Source: Sequoia sempervirens (Eukaryota > Streptophyta > Pinopsida > Cupressales > Cupressaceae). Taken from it: DNA of 64,000 bases. The position numbers and the translations under genes were made by a program. Each line of letters opens with the position of its first letter. The stretch's first letter is position 1. Below, piece by piece: positions 46,582 through 57,534 of the stretch. The DNA is taken from positions 209,681,394 to 209,745,393 of the forward strand of contig VDFB02358134.1 of assembly GCA_007258455.2 (NCBI GenBank), given 5' to 3'. The notes under the pieces are model-generated. The model saw nothing but the letters and a program-made list of their open reading frames with translations, had not been told where the DNA came from and searched no databases.

Positions 46582-46614
<33 letters not shown>

Positions 46615-47113
46615 GTGAGTGTGGGAGATCAGTGTGAAGCTTAATGTTGAGTTTCCATATGCAATGAGTAGAAGGTGAACTCTATCATTCATACAAGTTT
46701 ATTGAGTGATTGTGGTGGAATCCTTTGTTGCATTAGGATTGTAGTCTCTCTATAACAATTCTTCTTTGTCTTCTTTGTATCTCTATGGCAGTGAGCCCAC
46801 CGAGTTGTAGCCCTATTGGGTAGTGAGTACTTGTTCTAGATAGTGAGTCCTTATTTTTGGTAGCAAGCCTTGTTTCAAGAAGTGATCCTTTTTTCAATCA
46901 GTTTTGAGATTCTCTATAGTGCGAGTTAATCATCATTGTGGTTTTTCCATGTAAATCTAGTGTTATTGTGTTTATGTGTTGGATTTGATTTTTTGCATTA
47001 GCATTTGATGATTAATCATTGAAGTTATTTTAAGCATTAGTTTAGGTGATTTAATTAAAGGTTAAAATATATGACAACTAATTCACACCCCCTCTCAATT
47101 GTCCTATTCAACA
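46151..47113 (+). repeat. 5' LTR of C, with ~300-bp deletion
   Basis: Matches the 3' LTR, but about 300 bases present at 51745-52065 are missing near 46280. It contains a 15-unit (GT) run at 46584-46613, against 7 units in the 3' LTR. The first bases (TTTTACAAGAATG) are mutated from TGTTGAAGAATG. Confidence 0.88.
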
Positions 47114-47115
47114 AT

Positions 47116-47130
47116 TGGTATCAGATCCAA
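47116..47130 (+). other. Primer-binding site of C
   Basis: TGGTATCAGATCC, two bases after the LTR end; close to the initiator-Met type TGGTATCAGAGCC. Confidence 0.88.
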
Positions 47131-47171
47131 TTTCCTTATTAAAGAGATTAACCACTTGAGGAAGGTCCAAG

Positions 47172-48150
47172 ATGGCTCGAAAAATGGTCTTTGATTATCC
47201 GAGGTTCAATGGAACTAATTATTGTATCTGGAAAGTATTGATGTAAGAATATCCAGAGTATTGTGGATATGATGTCAAGAAATCTTACAAGAATTCTTAC
47301 ACTCCTACTAATGGTGTGAGTACACCTAAATAAATCAAAGCACATGAAGAAAATAATAAGGCAAAGTTTATATTGAAGAATAGTCTAGTACATTCTGAGT
47401 TGATTAAGGTTCGAAATCTGAAGAAATCTAAGGAAGTTTGGGATACTTTAGAAGGAGCACATGAAGATGAAGAAAGAGTTAAAGAGGTGAAACTATAGAA
47501 TTTGGAGACAGAGTTTGATCTTCTACATACGTCTGAAGATGAAAATATTAAAGCTTATGTAAAAATATTGGATGAGATAGTGGCTAGAATGAGAGGACTT
47601 GGTGCTACTATTGATGAAATAAGGATTGTAAAGAATATTCTCAAAACTCTTCCTAATGCTTACAGTGAAAAGGTGAGTGCTATTGAGCAGACTATAGATT
47701 ATAAGACTTGTACTAAGGATCTCCTATTAGGATTTTTGACATCTTATGAAATAAGGAAGTTGAGTCTAAGAAATGGAAGCAAATAAGAGACTGCCTTTAA
47801 ATCTATAAAGGCTAAAGATTCGAATGAAGAGAACTTTGATGAAATAGAAGCTAACTTTGTAAGAAGAATGAGAAAAGGCTCTAGTAAGTATGAAGGCAAG
47901 TTTCTCTTTAAATGCTTTATTTGTGGAGAAATAGGTCATTATGCTGAAAAGTTTCTGGAAAGATATAAAAGAAATAGAAAAAAGATATGAGAAAGAAAAG
48001 AAGGGAAAGAAGATTAATAGAGCTTACTATGTGAATGAGAATGTTAGTATTTTTTATGAGGATTCAGAATATGAATATCTAGATGATAATGAATGCATGT
48101 TCTTGGAAATTAAGGATGAACCTACTTCTACTAATTTTGAAAAATAGATA
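47172..48150 (+). pseudogene. Gag of C
   Basis: Starts MARKMVFDYPRFNGTNYCIW, the FNGxNYxxW start of copia gag. It continues with KSKEVWDTLEGAHEDEERVK (WDxLE..HEG type) and LRNL-like NLETEFDLLHTSEDENIKAY, then LKTLPNAYSEKVSAIEQT, all UBN2-type gag motifs. A knuckle CFICGEIGHYAEKF at 47913 keeps C, C and H, but the final Cys is Phe. Stops replace codons after WKVLM, STPK and VKEVKL. A frameshift near 47960 moves the reading into the protease frame. Confidence 0.88.
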
Positions 48151-48189
48151 AAGGAAAGCCTTCCAGAGAAGGAGAAGGAGAAAAATGAA

Positions 48190-48570
48190 GGTATGATTAT
48201 CTTTTCTCTACATGCTAAAAAAGAGAATAATTTTTGGGTGGTTCATAGTGGTTGTTCACATCACATGACTGGTGATAAAAGTAATTTTTTCAAGCTTGAG
48301 AAATATGATGGAGGCTTAGTTATGTTTGGAGATGATACTAGTGCTAAAATTTGTGGGACAGGTTCAATAAGTTTTAATGGAAAACATCATACTGACAATG
48401 TCTACTATGTTAAGGGTTTAAGGCATAATCTATTGAGCATTGGTTAGATGTGTAGAAAAGGATATGATCTTACATTTAAGGATGACAAATTTGAGATCTA
48501 GAAAGGATCTAGAACATTGATTGCTACAAGGAAGAAATATGAAGGGAATATCTATCAACTTAAGGGTGTT
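48190..48570 (+). pseudogene. Protease of C
   Basis: FWVVHSGCSHHMTGDKSNFF corresponds to WxxDSGCSxHMTG of copia proteases, but the catalytic Asp is His (CAT at about 48241). GLRHNLLSIG, the usual end motif, is followed by a stop at the expected Gln. Same frame as the downstream integrase. Confidence 0.88.
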
Positions 48571-48599
48571 GGTGGATAATGCTTTATGATTTAGATAAA

Positions 48600-49640
48600 T
48601 GATAGTTGGTTATGGCATAGGAGAATGTATCACATGAATTTTGATAACCCAGCAAGGAATAGTGTTGTTCAAGCCATGAGAGATTTACCAAGAATTACAA
48701 AGCCTGTTAATGCTATTTGTAGGAATTTTCAGTTTGGAAAGCAAGCAAGAAATCATTACAGATCAAAGGAACAATCTACAATTGGACTATTAGATTTAGT
48801 TCATATAGATCTCTATGGTCCTATGAGAGTGATAATTCTACTTGGTGAAAGGTAATTTATTCATTTAATTGATGATTACTCTAGATATACATGGGTTACA
48901 TTTCTTAGAGAGAAATCAAATGCATTAGATAGATTCAAGGCATTCAAAGCAATGGTTGAAAATGAAGTGAATTTAAAGATAAAATGCTTAAGATCTAATA
49001 GAGATGGAGAATTCACGTCCCATGAGTTTAATATTTTTTGTGAAGTGCATGGAATAAAAAGATAGTTATCTATTTTGAGGACTCCTCAATAGAATAGAGT
49101 TGTGGAAAGGAAAAATAGAATAGTTCAAGAGGCTTCTAGATCAATGATTACTAAGGATGGTTTACCGGAAGTTTACTAGAAAGAAGCTATTCATACTAGT
49201 ATTTATGTATTCAATCAAGTTAAAGTGGGAGAAAATAGTATAAATACTCCCTATGAGTTATGGCACAAAAGAATTCCTATAGTTAAGTATTTCAAGGTAT
49301 TCAAAAGAAAATGATATATCAAAAGAGATGAAGAAATTTTGGGTAAGTTTGATGCAAGAAGTGATGATGGTATTTTTCTTGGGTATTCTACTAAAAGTAA
49401 GGCATACAAATGTTTCAAAAAAATAATGAGAAAAAATGTAGAAAGATCAAATGTGAAGGTTGATGAGGTAATGAATAATTTTATTGATATTGATGGATAT
49501 GTATCTGATGAGCATGATCATACAAGAATAGAAGAAATTGTGGAAGAATAGGATAAATATGAGAAAAATAAGTAGAACAAACAAAACGAAAAAAAGAAGA
49601 TTCTTCGGTGATGTCCCCTAAGACACCAAATTATGTACAA
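48600..49640 (+). pseudogene. Integrase of C
   Basis: The pre-integrase block LWHRRMYHMNFDN is followed by CRNFQFGKQAR. The core has LVHIDLYGPM (first Asp), IHLIDDYSRYTWVTFLREKS, LRSNRDGEFTSHEF (expected SDxGGEF, so the second Asp is Asn) and NRVVERKNRIVQE (catalytic Glu kept). Later NTPYELWHKRIP and DDGIFLGYSTKSKAYKCF are the GKP.xYELW and FLGYS..SKAYR.. motifs. Stops interrupt at 48856, 49066, 49090, 49180 and 49312. Confidence 0.88.
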
Positions 49641-49734
49641 AAGAATCATTCTAAAAGTGAGATTATTGGAGATAAGACAAAAGGTGTATTAAATAGAAGA
49701 AAAGTTGTTGTTGAAGTGAATCTGTTTACTTTAT

Positions 49735-50560
49735 GAGATTGAGTTGAAGAATGTATGTGAAGCTTGTAAAGATGAACATTGGAATGAAGCAATGAAGGAA
49801 GAACTTATGCAAATTGAGAAGAATCAAACTTGGGAATTAGTCCCAAGACTGACAGATAAAACACCATTGGATCAAAATGGGTATATAGAAATAAGTTGAA
49901 TGAGAATGGAGAAGTTGTTAGAAACAAGACTTGTGTGTAAAGGCTACTCACAAGTAGAAGGTATAGATTTTTAGGAAACTTTTTCCCCAATAGAAATAAT
50001 GGAAGCTATAAGGATGTTCTTGGCACTTGCTGCTTATAAAGACTTTAAGGTCTAATAGATGGATTTAATGTCATCATTTTTGAATGATGAATTAGAAGAA
50101 GTTTATATGGAACAAATGAAAGGATTTTAGTGAAAAAATCAACCAAATATGGTATGCAAATTGAAGAAAGATTTATATGGGTTGACGTAATCTCCTAGAG
50201 CTTAGTATGCAAGGTTAGATAAGTCCCTGATTCAACAAGGATTTAAAAAGGTATGATAGACAATAATTTGTACTTTAAGATTGAAAATGATAGAATCTTG
50301 ATTGTAGTTGTAGATGTTGATGATATTGTCTTTGGAGGAAATAAAAATATGTGCAAGATGTTTGCCGAAGAGATGTAGAAAGAATGTGAAATCTCTATGT
50401 TTGGGGAGATGAATTTATTTCTTGGGCTACAAATTAATCAAATAGAGAAATGAATTTTCATTTCATAGTCTAAGTATGTGAGAGAGATGTTGAAGAAGTT
50501 TGGGATGGATGGTTCCAAACTGGTAGGTACTCCTATGGTGATTGGTTGCAAATTAGGTAA
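49735..50560 (+). pseudogene. Reverse transcriptase of C
   Basis: WNEAMKEELMQIEKNQTWEL is the standard copia start (W..AM..E...I..N.TW.L). It continues with VCKGYSQVEGIDF, ETFSPIEIMEAIRMFLALAA, and QMDLMSSFLNDELEEVYMEQ. VVDVDDIVFGGNKNM near 50310-50345 carries the catalytic Asp pair. Frameshifts fall before and after this motif and stops are frequent. Confidence 0.88.
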
Positions 50561-51266
50561 AGATGATAATTAACCTAAGGTTGATCAAAGTAGGTATAGA
50601 TCTAAGATTGGTGGACTATTATATTTGACTACTACTAGACCAAATATTATGCATGTGGTTTGTCTTATGGCTAGATTTCAAGAATATCCAAAGGAAACAC
50701 ATGTTATTGTAGTTGAAAGGATATTCAAATATTTGAATGGCACTTTAGATTATAGATTGTGGTATTCTAAAGATACTAAATTTACACTTAGTGCCTATAC
50801 AAATGCAAATTGGGTTGGATGTGTAAATTCCATAAAGAGTACAAGTGGTGGTGCATTCTTTCTTGGATGTAGATTAGTGGCATGGTTGAGTAAGAAGAAA
50901 GATTCAATCCTTTTGTCTACTGCTGAAGTTGAGTATATTGTTGTTGCATCTTGCTATACACAAGTTCTATGGATGAAACAAAAATTGAAAGATATCATAG
51001 TTCTATATGATGATCCCATTTCCATATTCTATGATAATACAAGTGCAATTAACATTTCTAAGAATCCTTTGATGCACTCGAGGATGAGGCATATATCTAT
51101 TGGGTATCATTTTTTGAGAGAGAAGGTTGTGTAGAATGAAGTAAAGCTTGAGTATCTTCTAAAAAAGGATCAAATTGCTAATATTTTCACGAAGGCTCTT
51201 CCTAAAGATAATTTTGAGTATGTTTGGGAGAATTTAGGGTTTATTTCCCCTCCTTTCTTGATCTAG
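50561..51266 (+). pseudogene. RNase H and C-terminal part of pol of C
   Basis: Longest intact piece of C. YNxP-like LTTTRPNIMHVVCLMARFQE leads to YTNANWVGCVNSIKSTSGGA (expected DADWAGC; the second Asp is Asn), LVAWLSKKKDSILLSTAEVE, YDNTSAINISKNPLMHSRMR and HISIGYHFLREKV. A TAG interrupts before NEVKLEYLLKKDQIANIFTK and the frame ends after FISPPFLI at 51266. Confidence 0.92.
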
Positions 51267-51612
51267 ATGCATATGGAGATGCATCATTCATGTGGATCTA
51301 TGGTTCTATCTTTCTTCTAGACTAATTATTTTGGTGGCTACCTCTTAGGGGGAGTAGGTAGTATTAGGTGTTATCATTGTGTTTGTCATGTCGAAGGAGA
51401 AATCAATGGAAAATATTCTTTTTCCTTTGTCATTGATGTGAAAGGGGGAGAGAAGAAGAATGTGAAAAGAGAAAGAGAAGAAGCATGTGAGAAGAAGCAT
51501 ATAAGATATCATCTTCTAAGGGGGAGAAATTAGAAAAATTCATTTAGAACTAGTATGTTGTCTTTGATGGTTTTTCACATCATGTATTCCCATCAATGAA
51601 AAAGGGGGAGAT
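51267..51612 (+). other. 3' non-coding part of C with repeated purine boxes
   Basis: Three AAGGGGGAGA-type boxes occur (about 51343, 51441, 51519) before the final AAAAAGGGGGAGATT at 51598-51612, which abuts the 3' LTR. D contains the same arrangement. The last box is the likely polypurine tract. Confidence 0.8.
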
Positions 51613-52875
51613 TGTTGAAGAATGAAAGTGTTGTGGAAACATTGTTGGTGTTGTCATTGATGTCAATCGGTCAATTGGTTATCTAGTAGTTATTGTTGGT
51701 TGTATATGTCGAGGATATTGAGAAAATTGTAATAAAGATATGTTGCATGTGTTCAGTGGTTGCTCAAGTTTTTGGTCAGGATTTTCTCCTATGGTTCTAT
51801 GGTTTAGACATGTTTATGGTTGTTAGTAGATGTTATATCTAGAATTCTAGAAATTGATTCATTACATATAGTGCAAGTTGTGTTCACCAATTGTGAAGTA
51901 TGGTTTTCTATGTTTCTAGTTGAGGTTTGGGTTAAATGGTGTTGGTTCATATTTCTCTTTAATGAAGTCTTATGACTTGTGCTTCTAGAATTACATTGCC
52001 CCAGTTCTATTGAAGATAATTCTAGCATCTAGAAGATTCATGCTTAATGGTTTTATGTGTTTTAACTGGATTGGGCGACCTTGTGTGAAATACTACTTTT
52101 GAGAATGACGAAGCATGTTGGATCTTTTTGGGTTCCTTGAAGCATGTTTTTGGGTCACCCTCATTCTAATTCTACCCTAGGATGTTTTGGTACTGGCCTA
52201 ATTTTAATTTGGATGTGGATAGCTTACTTTGGATATGTTTCAAAGTTGAAGATGGTATAAATGCAAGATGAGTTAATGATGAAGTGGAGAGGCAAGAGAA
52301 AAGAAGAAGAGCGATAAAATAAAAGAGAATGTGTTGTTTGATGTGAAATTGATTCTATTTAGTAAGAGTGTGTGTGTGTGTTGTGAGTGTGGGAGATCAG
52401 TGTGAAGCTTAATACTGAGTTTCTAGAAGCAGTGAGTAGAAGGTGAACTCTATCATTCATGTAAGTTGATTAAGTGACTGTGGTGGAATACTTTGTTGCA
52501 TTGAGATTGTAGTGTCTCTATAAAAAGTCTTGTTTTTCTTCTATGTATCTTTGTAGAAGTGATCCCTCCATGTTGTAGCCCTGTTGGAAAGTGATTCCTT
52601 GTTCCAGACAGTGAATCCTTATTTTAGGAAGTGAGCCTTTTGGTAATCGGTTTTGATATTATCTATAGTCTGAGTTAATCATCATTGTGGTTTTTCCCTG
52701 ATTGGGTTTTCCACATAAATCTGGTGTTATTGTGTTTATGTGTTGGGTTTGAGTTTCTGCATTGGCATTTGATGATTCATCATTTAAGTTATTTTAAGCA
52801 TTAGTTCTAGTGATTGAATTAAAGGTTAAAATCTATGACAACTAATTCACCCCCTCTTAGTTGTCCTATTCAACA
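51613..52875 (+). repeat. 3' LTR of C
   Basis: 1,263 bp, from TGTTGAAGAATGAAAG to CCTATTCAACA. The 74-codon antisense frame in it is not conserved. Confidence 0.9.
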
Positions 52876-52880
52876 ATAGG

Positions 52881-53437
52881 CATGATTTTTTAATCAAATT
52901 TTATACTTTATAAAGTTTTCATCAAAATATTTCATTTTAGGGTTTCCTTTTTTTGCTAGCAGTGAGTTTTGGGACTATGTTTTGCCTCAAAAGGGATAAA
53001 TTATCCCACATTCTCTAGGTGGGGCAGTTCTTTTGTGTTCATATATGGCTCTTCATCTTTGGTTGTTGCAAGCAAGTCTCATAGGTTGTGAAGAGGTTAT
53101 CTCATGTGTGGTGGTTGGTGCTTTGTATGCTATTGTGCTCTCTAGGATGGTCTGTTGGTATGGATATCAAGCAATGGGTCCCACCATATTTTTTCACCAA
53201 ATCAGGTTTTTTAACCTTATAATTATTTTTTAGAATTTTTTATACTTGTGAGAGCACTATCTTTGATTTTTTTTTAATTTTCAGCTATAATGGTTTCTTT
53301 GAAGAAAGGGAACTTTAGGAAATGGAGTGATTTTATCCTCACTCATTTGAGTGAGCAAAATCTATTGTCATATTTGTATAATGAAGTTTCTATTCCAGGC
53401 ACACATAGTAGGTATATGATTTGGAAAGGATATAGAG
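52881..53437 (+). other. Internal region of A, middle part
   Basis: From 53285 a frame reads ATMVSLKKGNFRKWSDFILT and continues to WKGYRG, where M1 copy 2 interrupts; it resumes after M1 near 54228. The fragment FRKWSDF..THL...NL..YLYNE looks gag-like, but I cannot place it in a family. Confidence 0.45.
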
Positions 53438-54227
53438 GGGTATGTGCAGGATCATCATGGAAAAAATAGGCCCTTAAGTGGCAAAAAATTTAGAAAAATT
53501 AGAGTTAGAAAACTTGACATAAAAATTTCAATAATTTATCTATATTATTTCAAAAATATGTAAGAATAGAATATGTAAAAAATTGAATGTAGTTTCTAAA
53601 CTACTAGGTTTTTAAAAAAATCTATTTGGTGAAAATTTGAAATTTCAATGCAATAGTACTTAAATTTCAGGGAAAAATGAGAAGTAGGTGTTTGTCCACC
53701 TAACCACAATAAAATGATAATATTTTTTATAAGATTTTAGACATAAGTAGAGGACTCATGTCCAATGTGATGCATATTTTTTTGTAATTCTTTTCCAAGT
53801 AAATAATTAATTATGATTTTTTTATTATGACTTTTAAAAAATATAAAAAATCATATGTTTGACTACCTTAACTTGGTCAAAACCTCATGAAATTCAATTT
53901 TTCTTTTTTTAATCCTATATTATGTGGAGCATAGAATGTGATGCATGTTTTGGATTAAAAAATTGTGATACCATTTGAAAGCGATAGATGTTTTTCAACC
54001 AGCCTATCAATCAACACTTTAGTCATAATTCAAATAGAAAATGAATAATAATTATTTATTAAATTGAAAGTAAAGCATAATTTATATTGGTGGAAAGCTG
54101 AGAATCTCCTTTAAAAACCCTTTTCATTTCATCAATTTTGGGTAAAAAAAAAGTTATCAGCCACATACCCTAGACAAATACCCATCATATTGCCACTTTT
54201 TGTTCCATCATGATCTTGCACATACCC
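53438..54227. mobile_element. M1 copy 2: 790-bp TIR transposon
   Basis: GGGTATGTGCAGGATCATCA at the left and its near reverse complement at the right, with AGAG duplicated on both sides (53434-53437 and 54228-54231). It is collinear with copy 1 and has the same length. A second CCACATACCC motif lies ~65 bases inside the right end in all copies. Confidence 0.92.
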
Positions 54228-55298
54228 AGAGATCAAGTCTTTAGAGTTATTTATGAGCATAAAAATGATAATGACCATTTGGATTCATTTGTTCATTTTG
54301 AGTGCCTTTATTCTCTTTGGAATTACATTCAAGAATCATATGGAGATATTGATACTATTCCATCTCTCAATGATCCTCTTTCCAATACCAATGCGCCTCT
54401 TTATTCTTCAGAGAAAATAAACCATGCTTGTATCCTTTGGAGGTTGTTGAGACTTCAAATGAGGTTGCAATTGCTTCATAGGTTCTTGATTATTTTTCAA
54501 ATATAGTTGATCCACCTTCATTAAGTACTTCCATCATTCTTGAGCAACAAGATTATCATTGTCTTCTTGATTAGGATTCCTATGTGTTGGACATTGGTTC
54601 ATTATTTGTGGAATCTTGCATTTTAGACTTGGAAGAAACATTTGAAGGATTAATTTCCCTATTTGATGATAGTTGTGGTACAACTATTGTCTATCCATCT
54701 CTGTCTTTGGAGAATGTTCAAAATCAATTTCCATCGGTACCTTGTTTTTCACTTTCTATTATGGTTGGGCATGTTCCTGATTGGTTTGTGGCATCATCTT
54801 CCAAGGTCTTGGTGACACATGAGAAAATTTTAGAGACATCATCATACATATTAATGCTTCTTATTTCAATTCCCATCTAGAATGGGAAGCATTCCTACAT
54901 TTGTACTAGGTTTTGTTTCATCCAAAAGGGAGACAAGTTGTTTGTCGACATTGGATCATTTTTTTTCTTTAGGCATGTACCATTTTTGTAGGAAATTACA
55001 CATTGTGGGGGGGCTACATAGTCTCTCTCTTTCCCACTTATGGGGGGTCATTGATTGTATACACATGATGTATGTAGTCCTTTTGGGGTGTTATTGAGTC
55101 CTCCATCCATGCATCTTATTTTTCTTTTCTCTTTTAGAGAGGAGTTTTCTCCCATAGGGTTCTTCTCCTTTTCTCCAATGGTGAGAGATTGCATGCATAG
55201 CAGTTGTAAATGGGTACCTAACATGGTTGTGTAGCCAGGACCGATATTTCATCTTGATATTGCATAACAATCTCCCTAAATTTTCACTTAATGGGGGG
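54228..55298 (+). other. Internal region of A, last part, and polypurine tract
   Basis: Plus-strand frames at 54228-54506, 54584-54880 and 54882-55097 are open but carry no motif I recognise; they could be remnants of one element-specific protein. AATGGGGGG (55290-55298) precedes the LTR start TGTTAGTG. An ATG at 54210 lies inside M1 and is not the original start. Confidence 0.5.
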
Positions 55299-55528
55299 TG
55301 TTAGTGTAGTATTAAGTTTTAACTTAGGTTATTTATTTGAATGGTTTTTTCTTGTATTGGATAGTTGTTCACCTGTCACATTTTTCATGGCTTTAAAAAT
55401 CTAGTACATTATGTATTCTATATCTCATCTCAATATTTTCATCTTTGGTAGAATAGCCTTGTGTTGCTTCTCTCATCTATGAAGATTTATTTGTAGGTTG
55501 TACTCCTAGGAGGTGGTTGACACCAACA
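55299..55528 (+). repeat. 3' LTR of A
   Basis: 230 bp, TGTTAGTGTAGT to GACACCAACA, followed by the TTTCA duplication. Confidence 0.92.
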
Positions 55529-55533
55529 TTTCA

Positions 55534-56979
55534 AATATGCATCTATGTTATTGAATTGGAAATTTTTTATTACCATGTGTTGATGAACTTGATCTTTTCA
55601 CATATATGGGCTTAAAATTAGGTGAAAAAATAGGGAAAACTTTGCACATGTTACACTTGGTGACATAACTTAAAAGGCTAGGATACCAGAACAAAATTCA
55701 AAGACCAAATATAAGAAAAGTATATGGGCTCAACAAAGACTTAGGATTTTAATGAGGTCTTAGGATTTTAAGAAGCCTTAATATAAATTTTAAAGAAACC
55801 ATTACAAAACATAGGAATTTTAGAAATTTTAGAGGGCTTATATAATTTAGAGGGTTAAAATTTAGACAAGTACAACCAAACCATTCTAAAAGATTCATGA
55901 GAACCCTATGCATTAATGTATATCTAATCATGTACAGAGGTAAGTGAGGTGAATAGTATAAAATAGATGAAGCATTATAGTTATGAATTGAGGGAACTTC
56001 ATGAAATACCATAATCTAAGCATTAGGGTTTATAATGGAGGCATGATGGTGAAATAAAGCTTGATTCTCTAGCAAAAGAATAATTCTCTAACAAATACAT
56101 GTGAAGAGAAAACTTCTATAACATAGGTATAATGGTAGGGGAAACTTCAAAGCACTAATGGGATAAGAAATGAAAGTTAAAAATGAATGGAAGGAATGAT
56201 AAAATGGGGAAATGTAACACCCAAAAAAATAAAGAAGAGGGTACTGCTAGGAAGGGAATATTTGATAGCTTGACTAGAGGAAGGAATGATGTAAAGGGAT
56301 GAACATGATGTATTCCTTGATGAATAGGTTCATCACTCTAACAAGTAAAAGAGGAAAGAAGAGTTGGTATAAAATTCATGCTATGAAGGTAAACTATAAT
56401 GGCATACAACAACAAAGGAAATTGACCATGCCTAAACACACTTATAAATTTGTGGTACCTTAAGGAGATGCATAGGATATGAAGGGGGAGAACTCAGAAA
56501 AATTTGGATTAGAGAGTACACTAGGGATAGGAAATGGGAATTTTGGGCTACAACATAAATTATGGAAGAAGGGGACATTCTAAGGTTCATGAAATTTAAT
56601 GATGGAGACTCCAAATTTTTATGGGAGGCTATGTGAGTCATTATAAGGTTCATGGAAGTGGTCAAGCATAATTTTTTTTATCAACAAGGATTCAACATTA
56701 GGATAAATAAAGCCCTAAAATATACTAAAATGAGTTTAATTATGTCATAAAAATTTATATGGTATGTAATTTCTATTTATTGTAACATAAAAAATTACAT
56801 AGAGTTGTATGTAAGTGGAATTTTTAGGCATACATCTATATTTTAATAGAATTTATAGACCCACAATTGCATGTATGCAAAATTTGTAGAAAGAAATTTG
56901 TAAATATTTAAAATTTGTATACAAAATGAAGTGTATAGAGTGATAGTTTTAATTGGTTTAGGATTAAAATATAGAAGTA
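55534..56979. other. Unassigned AT-rich sequence
   Basis: No gene, element ends or RNA signals recognised on either strand. Open frames are below 90 codons and lack motifs. Confidence 0.5.
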
Positions 56980-56984
56980 TAAGG

Positions 56985-57281
56985 TGTTGGACTAATCATC
57001 AACTTCTCCCTTTAGATTCAGGCCATGGACTAACTACCTCTTGTGGATCTGTTTATCTCTAACATTTGTATCAAGCATTAATATGTCGATATTTTGGAAC
57101 AATGAAAAATGTGTTCCAATAAATGGTATCAAAGCTGGGGGCATTCTTGGACTAATCATTAATGTCTCCCTTCAAATTTGGGACATGGACTAACTACCTC
57201 CTGTGGATTTGTTTACATATATTGTTTGCATCAGGCATTAATAGGTCAATTTTTTGGTGCAACGGTAATCATGTTCCAACA
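56985..57281 (+). mobile_element. Minimal TRIM element (297 bp)
   Basis: Two 137-bp direct repeats (56985-57121 and 57145-57281) start TGTTGGACTAATC / TCTTGGACTAATC and end GTTCCAATA / GTTCCAACA. Exact TAAGG duplications flank the whole (56980-56984 and 57282-57286). The 23 bases between them hold a primer-binding site TGGTATCAAAGCTGG (57124-57138) and the purine-rich AAAGCTGGGGG. This is a complete but non-coding LTR-element layout. The repeats differ at a modest number of positions, so it is old. Confidence 0.87.
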
Positions 57282-57534
57282 TAAGGGTCCATAAATTATA
57301 ATTTATTATACATTATCGTTCTAATAAAACATATATTAATGTTATTAAAATGTGTGCTACTAATTTTTTAATCAAGAAAATAATCGTTATAGGTTGTTTA
57401 TGGAATAGTTGCAAACATGCACTTATATATATATAAAATTTGTAGACATAAAGTTGTATGGTCTCAAAAATTGTAGACTTACATTTATATTTATACAAAA
57501 TTTTAACATATATCTATATGCAAGTGAAACATAT

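Larger units (their letters stand above)
46151..52875 (+). mobile_element. C: Ty1/copia retrotransposon, complete layout but decayed
   Basis: Exact ATAGG duplications flank the element (46146-46150 and 52876-52880). LTRs are 963 bp (5', with an internal deletion) and 1,263 bp (3'). Primer site TGGTATCAGATCC lies at 47116, gag-protease-integrase-RT-RNase H follow in Ty1/copia order, and AAAAGGGGGAGATT precedes the 3' LTR. Several stops and at least two frameshifts make it inactive. Long LTRs and a non-coding 3' stretch with repeated AAGGGGGAGA resemble SIRE/Tork-type elements; I do not assign the lineage. It inserted in the internal region of A. Confidence 0.92.
17437..55528 (+). mobile_element. 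A: short-LTR retrotransposon, outer layer of the nested stack
   Basis: The element starts TGATAGTGTAGTATTAAG and ends GACACCAACA. It is flanked by the exact 5-bp duplication TTTCA (17432-17436 and 55529-55533). Its 230-238-bp LTR survives whole at the 3' end (55299-55528) and split in two at the 5' end (17437-17605 and 45065-45130) by element B. A primer-binding site TGGTATCAAAACC follows at 45131 and a purine tract AATGGGGGG precedes the 3' LTR. After subtracting nested insertions its internal region is only ~2.65 kb (45131-46145, 52881-53437, 54228-55298). I see no reverse transcriptase or integrase motif there, so it is probably non-autonomous; the initiator-Met primer site suggests a copia-type helper. 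Confidence 0.88.

Noticed and set aside
54210..54506. ORF starting at 54210 as a gene
   Set aside because: The ATG lies within the M1 terminal repeat, so the start is created by the insertion.
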